DNA of 64,000 bases from Sarocladium kiliense (taxonomy: Eukaryota > Ascomycota > Sordariomycetes > Hypocreales > Sarocladiaceae), in contig JAUZTG010000016.1 in the NCBI GenBank assembly GCA_030734395.1, forward strand, positions 248,001-312,000. The letters run 5' to 3'. Below are positions 23,701 to 35,188 of the stretch, piece after piece. Made by a program: the position numbers and the translations under genes. The notes beneath the pieces were generated by a model. That model worked only from the letters and a program-made list of their open reading frames with translations. It searched no databases and had not been told where the DNA came from. Within the stretch, counting starts at the first letter, position 1; every line of letters starts with the position of its first letter.

Positions 23701-26127
23701 CCTAGCACGGCGCGTGAGTGATGTTGCGGATACGCAAACAACAGGATGAGGAATGTCCCTTGCAAGCGCTGTGTATGTGCGCGCGCGTATCGATGCTCTA
23801 GCTCTAGGGGTGTTTCTGCAACGGCAACGGCACGCGGCAACCGAGACAATAGTCGTGCCAGCTTTGACAACAATTTGACGACTCAGTTTACAGTTGCTGT
23901 CAAGCTGAAGGATGCCATTGAGTTATTCCGTTTCAACAACGCGTTTAAAGGTTGTTGGTCCTGCCTGCATTCAGACCCCAACAAACGCCTCTGCGATACA
24001 GCCAACCGCATATGCGCGGGTGAACCAACACCAAAGGATTCGACACGTAGCCATATGATGGACCAGCGAACCGCGAGTTGCTGACTACGGGAGAGCGCGC
24101 TGTCGTCATTCCGCAGCGGCGAGCCTCATTCTTCGACTCTTGCCACTGACGTTCCCTAGCTAGCTTGCCTTTGGCGCCCGAGAATGGAAAGGGTTGCCTG
24201 CATCGACTGGATCCTTGTAGCTTTGTTTCCGTCATTCGCTTCGTGCCGGCTTACATCAGTTGGTAGATCGCCTGATCCTGCGGGCAAACATCCGTTGACC
24301 GTCTGATCAATCTGTAGGCCATGACAGGACACAAACCCTGGGCAGAGCTATCGAAGGTTCTTCTCCCGTGTGCATGCAGGGTATTTCGTATTTGATCGAT
24401 ACTTCGTAAAAGTAAATGAATAATCAAAGCCGGCCTTGATGCTTTGACACTACACTCAAAGGCTGTGAAGTCACACCTGAACTCTGTTCAGACAATGCCA
24501 TTATCGCACCCCGCACGGCCGAAAGCAGCGCTACTATGCTTATCGCTCTCCATTCCTCAGGTAACCACAGCCACGAGCTCGTTCCTCCAAGTGTTGACCT
24601 CCGCCCTCACACGCGTAACCTCTTCAAACGCGCAGACCATTCTAATTACACTGTCCTTACTTTCACGCCCCATCGCAAACGGCTGGTTTGGCGCCATAGA
24701 CCCTAGCATTCCCCGGAGGGCCTAGGATGGGAGGGGGAGTCGGATGACGCGGCACTCAAGGGGTACGGAGATTACAGGCCACCTGGTGATTAAAGGGATG
24801 ATGAAGGCCCATGTTGTCTGTAGTGAGGATGATGATTGCGTCAAAGTTGTGGTTTGAAGGAGGCTGGGAAAGTCAAGACGTTGACGATTTCCTGCCGGAA
24901 CCGAGACTGACATTCCAGTCGATGACGACGCCTTTCATCTACGGTGCCCCGTTTTGGCCATTCATCTTACGGCACCTTTCGAAATGAGTTTTATGTATCT
25001 GCTAGACTAGTGATGTTATTGGCGTTGTATTCAAGGAGGCCAAAACATTGAAAGGGGGAGGCTATGCGGCTTCATGTCCCCATCCGTTGCCACCAGGTCG
25101 ATGAAGATTTGAAAAGAGGCACCGATGCCAGGGGTTAATTAGATAGGGAACTACGGCACCGGCTGATCTGTTAATAGTAAGGGCATGCTCCGTACTGTGG
25201 AGGGTAATTTCGAAGGTTGCGAGGGAGAGGCGCTGGATCGATTCTCGGGAGCCTCTGATTCCCACGCTGATACTGGGGAAGCTGATGCCTTTGCCTCGCA
25301 TGCCATCGGACCTGCGAGCTGCTACATACTACATGATCTAGCTGGCCGCCTTCTTTCCCATCATGGGCTAGAAATATATCGATCCTTGATGTGGCTAAAT
25401 CTCATGAAGTCTTTGTTTACTGATCACGACGCAGAAATATGATCCGAAAAGTTGAGTGCGGCTGTGAAGCGGTACGCGTATGCCTAGGTCTACGTATCTA
25501 TACGTTAGCACTTATATGTACTATGAGAGTAGAAGAAATCCTCTCGTAGGTGCACAGTAATTAATCAAAGTACCCCGTATCGTAGAGATTGAGAGAGCGG
25601 CTCCCCCTTTTTCTTCACCAGGACCACAGCCTTAATCTCGATGTTGTCCATTTAGCATGTGCTCGTATCACTGGAGGTGAGACACGTGCGGAAGCCCACG
25701 TAGGTGCTCGTGTGCCTCTGGACCAAAGCAACAAGACGTTCGAACACTCTGTAATAGGCGAAGGCTATGCAAATCCGATGCCGACCCTATAGAGTGTTCA
25801 TTGTACAGCTCGTAGATTATATGCTATGATACGCATCATCTGTTCTTATACTCGAAACAGGAACCACGGTTAGGCCGTGAATCGGAGCATGGTCTATATA
25901 CCCCAAGGATACATGCCACATGAAGAGCGGTTTATGTAGCGCTTCACTGAGAACCGTGGCATCTCTCTTGGATGAAAGTCTCGATACGAATAGTTGGATA
26001 CCTCGATGATACAATATATATTTTGCCCTGGTAGAAACTCAGGATACCATCTAATCAAATACTCAATGAAGGAATAATAGACAATACAAGTAAGACTCTT
26101 TCGATGACCAACAACCTGGCTACCTCC
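20792..26127. other. Gene-poor region of 5.3 kb
   Basis: The first few hundred bases are the upstream flank of the GH128 gene. The rest has only short open frames on both strands with no recognisable domain. CACGTG boxes occur near 23676-23692. Base composition becomes more A/T- and TA-rich from about 24.9 to 26.1 kb. It could be a decayed mobile element, but I see no terminal repeats, transposase or reverse-transcriptase fragments. Confidence 0.5.
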
Positions 26128-27005
26128 TTAGTGCTTCGCTCTCTTTGCTAGGGCATCTCTCCCAATTCGAACAAGGTCAGCATTCGGTACAATCTTTTGA
26201 TCTTTCCCAAATCCATTCACTGCTAGATCTAGAATCGCTGCAGCAAGTTCCGTCCGCTCAATATTCGGGATGGCACGGGTGAGCAAGTTCGTGGCCCGGA
26301 ACATGTTCGCCTGCACACTGCGCCAAAAGGTGATATGCGACCACACCATCCCAGGACGAACAATATGAGAGTCAACAAATTTTCCATGCTCCTGCCCAAA
26401 CTCTTGGACTATCTTCTCTGTTCTTCCCTGTTGGATGTGAGCAACAGAACTGAAACTTTGAGGCATTGTTCAGCGTACGCGCATAAGGTTATAGTCACCG
26501 AAGAGGAAGGTTTTCTTGGTCAGGTCTTCCGGGGTTCCCTCGGCACTCATGTAAAGGAAGACCGTGGGGTTTGCACGAGAGGCAGTAGCATTAGCTTCAC
26601 TGATGGCCTGTAATCCAGCTACAGTGCAATCTTGGCAAACTCGCTTGACTTCGGCGAAGTCGAAGTTACTGAGCCTAAACGGGGTTATAGCGACTGTCCT
26701 GTAAATGTATGGCGTTAATGATGATTATGCGATTCACTTTGTAACAGTGTCTTCGGGGCATGGTGGAAAGGACCTCACCATATACAGACATCGGCCCCTG
26801 ACAGTTCCGTCTTCACGCTGTCTGTGAATTCCTCGTAGTCGCGAAGGGTCACACTCTTAAACTTGGATGTGTTCGGGGCGTCTGCGTCGAGCGCAACTGG
26901 TCTGCGGGCCACGGCAACGATGGATGTTATCTCAGGCATCGTCAAGCCTTGCTTGATAAGCTCGGTAGCCACCAGGCCAGTGCCGCCGATGATGACGATC
27001 TTCAT
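26128..27005 (-). CDS. Atypical SDR / NAD(P)H-binding Rossmann protein
   Basis: Three exons: 26779-27005, 26479-26698 and 26128-26427 (introns 80 and 51 bp); 248 residues. The N-terminus 'MKIVIIGGTGLVATELIKQG' is a Rossmann GxxGxxG nucleotide site. The rest follows NmrA-like/NAD(P)-binding (PF13460-type) proteins: 'SGADVCIWTVA', 'TVFLYMSAEGT', then 'DYNLMRGRTEK' (a YxxxRGxxE pattern in place of the usual YxxxK) and 'VDSHIVRPGMVWSH'. Such proteins are reductases or epimerases in small fungal pathways, or redox sensors. It lies 563 bp upstream (same strand order) of a Zn2Cys6 regulator, and its promoter carries the palindrome at 27187-27209 also found beside the regulator gene. The substrate is unknown. 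Confidence 0.82.
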
Positions 27006-27568
27006 GGTTGTCTGTAGCCGGGCTGAAGCATTGGTGCTGCTAATGATGATGGTCGGTTCGTTAGAACCCTGATAGTATCTAGGCAGGAAGGACTAGTCGT
27101 GATGATCGAGAAAGTCTTCCAAGTCTACGTTTCATTTGCGTTGAGCAGGCGGAAACTATTTAAAGCGTCGGTACAAGCAGGAAGATCGGTGTTCGGGACC
27201 CGAACGCCGCCCTGCGTCCATGCGTGGTGATGCGATTTCTCTGCACTGCCTTAGGTACGAAGTGACTGATTGTCCGATCGTGTGAGTGGATTTGGATTAG
27301 ATTCTAATGTGAACATGGTCTGATATATATCCGACTTGCACGTGTGAGACAAAAGACAAAACGACCCGTTTTGCAGAGACGCTGTTGGCCCGTGAGTTTC
27401 CCGCTATATCCTTACCCCGAACATGACTGACAGACATTTGAAAGTTATCCTTCGCTTAAGCGTTCAGTGGCGAAGTATACAGGCCTTGAATACACTCGAT
27501 ATATCAGCTCGATCCCGCCATCATTCTCACCTCTAAACCCAATCTCCCAGACTGGAGCTGTCATAAAA
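27006..27568. other. Promoter region of the SDR gene
   Basis: A 563-bp gap. It contains a TATTTAAA box near 27157-27164, about 150 bp upstream of the SDR start, and the CGG/CCG palindrome at 27187-27209. The far end is the 3' flank of the Zn2Cys6 gene. Confidence 0.6.
27187..27209. promoter_or_regulatory. Palindromic candidate operator, copy 1 (SDR promoter)
   Basis: Arms CGGTGTTCGG and CCGAACGCCG with a 3-bp spacer, one mismatch from a perfect inverted repeat. CGG/CCG inverted repeats are the usual targets of Zn2Cys6 dimers. It sits about 180-205 bp upstream of the SDR start codon. A second copy with identical right arm is at 29558-29581. Confidence 0.6.
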
Positions 27569-29400
27569 TCAAGCGAAGAAATCCAGGCCCTCGAAAGCAA
27601 ACGAACTAAATAGGCTCTCCGACCACGTACCAGTATGCTCAGAAGGGTCAAACATTACAGCACTCTCGCCTAGTTTCGACGCACACCATGCCCTCACCGC
27701 GGTAAAGACCCTGGCCGCAGCCGGCAGGAATCCATCCCCCGACCAGACATCGCCACCAGAGGCGACCTGGATGTTCGAGAGTACTTGGTCAACAAATTGA
27801 AGCACATCCACGGTCTGCCGCACCGCGTCTGTGTCCCATATAGGATCCCGGAGGGTCGAGAGGACCACAAGGACCTTGATGTATCGCGCGATCTGCACGA
27901 AGAGAGGAAAGGGAGCAGCTGGGTACTCGGTTGGAGGCAGCCTGAGGAAGTTCTCGGTGGCGGCTTTGACTACCTGCAGGCATTTACACAGGTACTCGAC
28001 TCGCTGAGTAGCTGGGGTCTCAGGGGAAGTGGCGGGCTCAAGGACAGTCAACTCGGCGAAGTATAAGTGCCCAAGAAGGAGTACTCCAATAAGTCAGTCA
28101 TCGAGACATGGGCAAGCAGGCGAATCAGGACAAGCAACTCACCATCGTTCTTGAATTCAGGGGAAATGGCACCTTTCACGTCGTCTATTTTTGCTTGTAG
28201 CGCCTTGAAGTAGAACTGTGGCGGCACTGAAGGCTGCCGAAGTGTTTCCATCTCCCTGGAGATGAGCTGAAGACGGACTTGATGAACAAATTGCTCGTCC
28301 GTGGGGCATTCTTTGCGATGGGCGAGGATGCTGAGGCTTTCTTCCATGTACGGCGTGCATTGCAACGCATCTATTTGCCCAAAGTATGAAGAAATCCTGC
28401 CCGAGTCAGCGATATCATCTCAACCAAAGGGAGAGAAAACGAACACGGCAGATATGTAAAAGCATCCTAGAACTGCTCTTCGCTCCTCGAGGGCGTGGCT
28501 GTGTTCGGACCCGCGTATGGCCAACGGTGTGATAGAAAGCATGTTGGTCTCATCGGTAGGCTGCCGGTTGAGTCTAAGTTCGAAAACCACAAGCATCGCC
28601 AGCTGTGCGAAGCGTGAGGCACTATTAGGCGCACCTTTGAGTAATGCATCGTAACCCCAAGCAAGAAAGACCAAGAGGCCGAGGAGAAGATCAATGTTGA
28701 CGACACCATGGCTGTTCAGGACGAGTCTGTCCGCCACGGTCTGCTTGATGCGGTCTCCTAGAATAGAGCGTGTCTGTGTCGACTTGGAAGATGAAGCGCA
28801 TATGCAAAGGAGCAAGAATGGTCTTTCACGTCGCATCCAAGCCGGGTCGGTTGCAGGATGCAGGAACGGGAAGTACCTAAGCATGTGGTGGCTGAAGGTC
28901 TGAAGACACTCCTCAACGTCGGGTGGAAAGTCGGAGACCACCTGGTCAGAGGCTGGGGATAGAGACAGGGGCAGGCTCACATTGGTGCTTTGCGGAGTGA
29001 ACCCTGATGCGGCTGTAGACGTAGCCGCAGCTGTAGCCATGGAAGTAGCACGAGCAGATGGCTGCGAGGCCGCATCACTAACTCCAGGCGAGGCATCCAA
29101 TGGCGTCACACGGTCAGCACCCAGTGCAGTGATCAGGCTATCCAGCTTGGACTCCAGCTGAATAATGCGTTCCACAGGGTTGTTCCTTTGGGCTGCAGCC
29201 TTGCGGACAGAATCAAGCGGGACACAGGGTTTCTTTAGTCTGTGGCATCGGACACAACCTCTACAGTCTCGGCGGCTCACACATTTACACTTGGATTTAG
29301 AACAGTTGGAGCAAGCCTGTGAAGCGCACCGCAGCCAGAAACGATCAGCATGGTTGCATAGAGGTACCACGGCAATGGGCAGTGCGACTTGCCTTTCCAT
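27569..29400 (-). CDS. Zn2Cys6 transcription factor of the SDR/GMC gene group
   Basis: Exons 28445-29400, 28143-28396 and 27569-28083 give up to 574 residues. The zinc cluster is near the N-terminus: 'CSNCSKSKCKC' then 'CVRCHRLKKPC', with ligand spacing x2, x6, x8, x2, x6 and two further cysteines (after 'KSK' and in 'RRDC'). A short coiled-coil-like helix follows ('VERIIQLESKLDSLITAL'), then a Ser/Ala/Thr-rich linker and a fungal-specific regulatory domain ('HHMLRYFPFLHPA'). An additional in-frame 51-bp intron at 29317-29367 is likely: it has GTACCT at the donor, a TGCTGAT branch-like site and CTTCACAG at the acceptor. Its removal puts the zinc cluster 11 residues from the start, as is common, and gives 557 residues. 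The palindrome at 29558-29581 lies 158-181 bp upstream, so autoregulation is possible. Confidence 0.82.
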
Positions 29401-29557
29401 ACGGCTGTGTGTCTGTTGAGCCTGACTTCGGCGCCATCGAGACCGACTGTGCCTATGGGCGTTGCTATTACTGGTCAGTGGTAGGTCTTTCAGGAAACTT
29501 GTTCACGGGAAGTTCTATCCCATAGTCGCCGTTCACCTGACGGCCTACAATACAACC

Positions 29558-29581
29558 CGGCGTTCGGCATTCCGAACGCCG
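29558..29581. promoter_or_regulatory. Palindromic candidate operator, copy 2 (regulator/GMC promoter)
   Basis: A perfect inverted repeat with 10-bp arms CGGCGTTCGG and CCGAACGCCG and a 4-bp spacer (CATT). It shares 19 of 20 arm positions with copy 1 at 27187-27209. Position and CGG/CCG ends suggest binding by the adjacent Zn2Cys6 protein. I did not notice other copies when scanning the window. Confidence 0.65.
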
Positions 29582-30057
29582 ACCTTGCCGACACCTACGA
29601 AGAGCAACATCACACTTTCCCAATGGCAGAGTGGACGAGAGGAGCCCATCGATACACCCAATTGGATAATTCTGAGGCAGTCTTAAAGCCATTACTGTTC
29701 TAATTTGATCTCATCCGAGCTGTTGCCGTTGGTTCGTTGCCCCTCCAGTCAGGGACTGTAAAGGAACGATAAATTCAACTCAATGTTGTTCCTCGCTCCG
29801 ATGCATTAAATGGACAGCGTACAAAGCAGAGATGCGTCAGTGAACAGGAGTCATGGTTCTTCTACGGAAGCGACAAGTCACCATTGGACAACAAGGTGTG
29901 ACCTCTTCCTAGAACGGTGTCCCAAGCGGCAGAGTGCGCACTACTACTCTCACGCGAAAGTTGCCGAACCTGGTGACAAGAATTTGGCTCTGCAGCCGAT
30001 CTGCGGACTTACTGCCCCGAAACATTAATCCCGACTGAGGGAGTGGCTGCCTCTCGG

Positions 30058-30066
30058 CTTTATATA
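30058..30066 (-). promoter_or_regulatory. TATA-like box on the minus strand
   Basis: Reads TATATAAAG on the minus strand. If used, the regulator gene would have a leader of about 630 bases, possibly with an unseen 5' exon. It may be a chance match in an AT-rich stretch. Confidence 0.3.
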
Positions 30067-30477
30067 GAAACAAGTATATGAGAACTCCGTGTGCAGCGTG
30101 TCTGCGTCCTCATCAAACAACTACGCTGAGGTAGCATCCTAGATGTATAATTTGATTGCTTGCTATACACATTTAATTTATTTTAGAGAATATAAACTCT
30201 TTAATGTTATTTAATGTCTCTGTGAAGTCTTGCTGCTGTGATATGATTATTTTATCTTGTGTCTTCTATGTCGGACTTGGAGCTGGTTCATTAGATATTT
30301 CCGAAGGGCTTATGCTCTTGGCTGTAAGCAGAGCCCCGGTCAACCTGACGCGACTCCATATGACATTGCGAATACCTAGTGGGCAAAGGCGCAGGTATGC
30401 AGATCCCTATAGCTGTGTCGTACGTTAGCAGAGGGGCATGATACGTATGTTCCTTGGCATGCCTCTATGATGATGTC

Positions 30478-30485
30478 TATATAAG
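30478..30485 (+). promoter_or_regulatory. TATA box of the GMC oxidoreductase gene
   Basis: TATATAAG lies 85-92 bp upstream of the ATG at 30570, a plausible core-promoter distance for a fungal gene with a short leader. Confidence 0.5.
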
Positions 30486-30569
30486 TCGCTATGGTGTTGT
30501 CTAGAGAATCTTGTATTCAATGCATCCAACCCGGGCTAAAGCTGAGAAAATTGAGACATCTGATCTAAT

Positions 30570-32768
30570 ATGAGAGCTTCGCAGATCGTCCCAGCGCTTG
30601 CTGCTGTGGCTACAGCATCACCGAACTGTGACGGTGTGTACGATTATGTTGTTGTTGGATCAGGACCGGGCGGAGGAACTCTAGCGTAAGTGCATCTCCA
30701 TCCTTGGTTGAACATGGCATAACTGACTCCGAAAAGTGCAAACCTAGCACGTGAAGGATACTCTGTCTTCTTGATTGAGGCTGGCGGCAACACTGGTGAT
30801 TCGCTGCAACAGTCGATTCCGTTATGGTGAGAAGACCTCGTTTCTACGATGCCTTGAGTATACTTACGTCTCGCAGGGGCAACATCGGTGCCGAAACCCC
30901 AGGAATGGGCTGGGGATTCTTCGTCTCTCACTACCTGAACGAAACTCAGGAGCGGAGAGACCGTTACTTGTCATATCGTTTGACTAACGGATCTCTGTAT
31001 ACCGGGCTTGAACCACCTCCTGGTGCCGAACCGTAGGTCATGGGCCTCATCACTACGCAATGTCTTCGTTCTAACACCTTCGGGACTATAGATTGGGGAT
31101 TTACTACCCCCGAGGCGCGACGGTTGGCGGGTCCATGGTTGCGAACGCCATGAACTTTATGATGCCTCCCGACAGTCTGTGGGAGTATATCACGGATCTC
31201 ACCGACGACTCTACTTGGTCTCCCGACAAGATGCGCGGCTACTTCGAGGAGCTGGAACGGGTTGTCTATCTTGAGAACGACCCAAACCATGGTTACGATG
31301 GTTATATCACCGTAAGTAGTTATTCTCTACCCAAAGCGATACATGTTGACTGAGATTATAGGTCAACCGGAACAACATCACATACATTACCGATCGACCC
31401 GGTGTAATGCGTGTCGTGCGAAATGTTATATCAGACCTCGAAGGGATACACAATGCTACGGATGAACAGGTCGTCGAGCTTCTGGAGAGAGACATCAACC
31501 GTGCGGACCCAGACCGTTTCGCGCACGAGGGAGTATTCCAGACCGCAAACAACGTTGATGAGAACCGTCGTCGAAGCAGCCCTTATAACTACATCACCGA
31601 AACTCTTGCGGCTCGCGACCGCAGGGGAAAGCCACTGTACCCGTTGACTCTCAGCACCAGGTCGCTTGCTACCAGGGTTCTCTTCGATGAGACGAGTGAC
31701 CCTCCGCAGGCGACTGGTGTCGAATACCTCGTTGGGAACAATCTGTATGAGGCAGAGCTTGCTTATGATCCAGATGCGGAGGGAGAGCTGAAGACTGTTC
31801 GGGCCCGGAAGGAAGTCATTGTAGCTGGAGGTGCCTTCAACACTCCGCAAATCCTCAAATTGAGCGGCGTAGGCCCTCGAGAGGAGTTAGAGGAGCATAG
31901 TATTTCTGTCGTGGTTGATCTTCCTGCAGTGGTAAGTTGTCTTCCTATCACCTCAAGCCGTTCACACATGCTTCTGACACGGGATGACTAGGGCGAATAC
32001 CTTCGCGATAATTACGAAGCCGGTATCCAAGTAAATGCAATGATTCCCTGGGAGAACAATCCTTCAGCCGGATGTCTGTTCAATCCCAACGCAACAGCCG
32101 AAGAAGATCCATGTCTCGCCCAGTGGCTGGTTGGCTACGGACCGTATGGGCAGGCCTCCGCCCCGATCTTCATGCTTATGCAGACAGACGAAGCCGAAAC
32201 TGCCGATTCAGACCTTATAGTCTTCGGCGGTGCATCCACTGTATTTGACGGTCATTTTCCAGGCTGGAGCAGAGCACGCTGGCCGCCGGAGGCGTTCTTC
32301 TGGGCTATTGTCGACATGCAGAGCGCTGAGCAAGCAGGGTACGTCAAGCTACGATCTTCGAATCCACGCCACACGCCCGAGATTCACCTTGACTTCTACC
32401 CCGAGGGTAGCGATTCAGATATTCGTGGATTGGTTCAGGGCGTCGAGCGACTACTGGGCATCTTGAACGTGACAGGAGAGCCCTATCAGCCTTTTGAGAT
32501 AGTCCAGCCGTCGCCTGAGCTCTCTATAGAGCAGAACATCCGAGATCACACCTGGAGTCATCATGTCACGAGCAGCTGTCGCATGGGCCCGGCTGACAAC
32601 CGCGACTACTGCGTTGATTCGAAGTTCAGGGTGCAGGGTGTCAGGGGATTGCGAGTTGTTGATGGTTCGGTGTTCCCTATTTCTCCTGGAGGATTTCCTG
32701 CCAGTGCAACGGCTACTGTCAGTCGCAAAGCGTTCTATGACATCCTGGAGGAGGCCAAGGGCAAGTAA
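30570..32768 (+). CDS. Secreted GMC-family flavin oxidoreductase
   Basis: Six exons: 30570-30685, 30737-30826, 30877-31032, 31092-31311, 31362-31931 and 31992-32768; 642 residues, phase kept throughout. A signal peptide ('MRASQIVPALAAVATA') precedes the FAD-binding motif 'VVVGSGPGGG' and 'VFLIEAGG'. The GMC signature around 'GATVGGSMVANAMN' and the PROSITE-2-like 'GGAFNTPQILKLSGVGP' are present. Near the C-terminus 'WSHHVTSSCRMG' supplies the first catalytic histidine. The second catalytic His/Asn is not visible: after 'RVVDGSVFP' the aligned position in 'SPGGFPASATATV' is Phe. Relatives oxidise aryl alcohols, sugars or secondary-metabolite alcohols outside the cell. The gene is divergent from the Zn2Cys6 regulator and likely controlled by it. 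Confidence 0.9.
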
Positions 32769-35000
32769 GACGTCGTAAGGCCTGGATTCTGCGGGTTGCG
32801 GAGGGCTTCCTTACAAGGAGGGGCTGAGAGAACAAGCCGAAGGAGACATGGAACTAGTATTGCTTACGTCCGCTGAGTGGTTTTGCTTCACTCGAGCACG
32901 ACTCCAATTCTTGTTTTAGCTAAATACTAAGCATAACCAAGTCAGTTGAGGCAAAGGAGGGGACCCTTCCGCGGGCAAAACTCCGCGGATCAGTGACGCC
33001 GTACCATTCCACGTGGATATCATGACCCCGTTCTCCAGCGGCAGAAATGCCCGCGCCGCTATTTTAAGCTGTGGCTTAGATTCAATGAATCAGCGGAACC
33101 ATGCATGCATGGCAATAGAAACAAGGGGTCCTACCGCGGGCGCACGTATATCGTATCCGGGCACGCAAATGACTCGGGACCCTTTCGGTACCAAGTGGCG
33201 CGTTGGTCGAAGGTTACACAGAGGTATCAGGTCCGACATAAGATTCGACGAAAGCTTCTTTCTGGCATATTTGACGGATTTGCTAGAAGAATTGGGATTT
33301 AGACACGAGATCGTTATAGGTCAAGAATGCTGAGCCGGACTCGTCGGTGCCATGCCAAGTGTCAAGAGGTAGATCTCGGGGCCGAGACGGGCACCAATGC
33401 TGCATTCAATGGCAAAATAAACAGGCGAGAGTCACATCAATATACATAGTTGATACATTGTACAGTAAGGGATGACAAAACAGCCTCTTCTCAACATCCG
33501 GCCTAGTTATCCCAAAGCGCGATGTAGTAAGGCTGTATGCGTACGATCGTCCAATGCCGTCATGGTAACAAAGTTCCGACGCGCAAGCAACAAGGGCTGA
33601 GGCGTTGACCAAAGCGATTTGCCAGCATCGGCCGTCATGACCATCCTGGCGGGAGCGGGACGATGCAGGGGGTTGCGGTTCCGAAGATAGATCGAGGACC
33701 TTGAGGAGGCGGTAACACAGGCATGAGCTGGAGTTACGCGAACAACGAACAATGACCTTCTTACGGGGAGGCTCCCCCGGTGGTGATTTGACAGTTAAAG
33801 AGGGCAAATTATGGACAATTAAGGGATTTGATGTTCTGTTCAGGCGGGTTCGTCTAGTGAGGGACGCGGATTGCTCGGCCCCATTCCCGAACTCCACGCG
33901 ACTATGTCAGGAGGTGCAAGGAAAGAAGAAAGGTGGGAAGACGATTAGGGTCCTGTAATTGGGCAAAGCCCCTGGGGAAAGGGGAGCACGTTGCTTGTCA
34001 AATGCAAACTGTCAGGTCGGGGTGAGAGGAAGCCCCCGAGCAAGTCCGATGGCCCTAGATTATCGTGAAGTTGTCTTACTTAAACCTCCCTTAACGCCCT
34101 TTTTGGAACATGCTGTCGACCTAGGAAATGCATGATGACCAGAAGGGCTCCCTATGCCAGGTCCACGGCTGCCTAGTGTCCGATACGACCGATCTAAGGT
34201 GCAGTAGGGGCTTTTGACGGCGCGGGAGGTTGAGATTGGATAATGCTCGTATAATAACGAATAAGAACTCGAGAAGAGAACAGGTTGCACTGTAAATGAG
34301 CCACGATACAATACTTGAAGAAGTTCACGATTGACTATGGGACGCGAGACATGGCCCATGCAAGGATTCACTCGGGACAAAACGCGACCAATGCGGGCGT
34401 CGTCTGCCTCTATCTTTATGCGCCCGCGGAAATCCGCCCACAATTGTGCATAGCCGAGATGTGAACTGAGAAAATCGAGAAGTAGAGCCGGTAGGATCGT
34501 GCATGATACATAACATACAACGTTGTACGAAGGTACATAGGCGTTCAAGGTAACTAATACAACGGTCACGGTTGGAACTGGGATGATGGGCTTCGCCTCA
34601 ACAAAGGTTCCGACTAGGCGAGGAAAGATAGTCTGGGGCGCATTTTTCGTAATCTGGCCAGTCAGAGGACAGGAAATTGTCGATGGAGATGGATGGAGGC
34701 AGGGCAAAATAGCACCAGGGAACGGGGAACAGGGGTTTTGACAGGCTGTTAGGATGGTGATAGGCACCTGGGATGGAGTCGACGGGCCACAGTACGGGGA
34801 ATTTTGTAGAAGAGATTTCGCGGCTGTTAACTGTAGAATGATGAGAACAATGACAGAGCGCAGCGTTAAGTAGGATCGGCCATGTATTCAGTTAAGTGGT
34901 GCTAACAAACGGACCGCCTTTCAGTACTAGCAGCGGCTAGAGAGAGATGGAGGAGGAGGAGGATGGGGGATGGGCCCCAGCTTGATCATGCTACTGGTCT

Positions 35001-35024
35001 CGGACACGGACACGGACACGGACA
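35001..35024. repeat. CGGACA hexamer repeat, 4 copies
   Basis: Four perfect tandem copies of CGGACA. No function evident. Confidence 0.9.
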
Positions 35025-35167
35025 GGGCTGCCGGTGCTGGTTGGTCCTATTTAGCTAGTTGATGGATTTGCGAATACCAAGCCACGGTCGATCCTGGAAT
35101 CTGATGGTGCATCCGTTACTGTGTTTAATGATAAGTCACGGCCCCTCGGTCACATAAAGGGAGAAGG

Positions 35168-35188
35168 GCTGCTGCTGCTGCTGCTGCT
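35168..35188. repeat. GCT triplet repeat, 7 copies
   Basis: Seven perfect GCT units upstream of the Upc2-like regulator, probably non-coding. A variable microsatellite by type. Confidence 0.9.

Larger units (their letters stand above)
29401..30569. other. Shared intergenic region between regulator (-) and GMC oxidoreductase (+)
   Basis: About 1.2 kb, divergent promoters. It holds the palindrome at 29558-29581, a minus-strand TATATAAAG at 30058-30066 and a plus-strand TATATAAG at 30478-30485. The stretch 30120-30240 is markedly AT-rich. No gene recognised. Confidence 0.65.

Noticed and set aside
34060..34767. 235-codon minus-strand open frame
   Set aside because: No recognisable domain, no family resemblance, no supporting intron or promoter pattern; could be chance. 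Kept out of the gene list.
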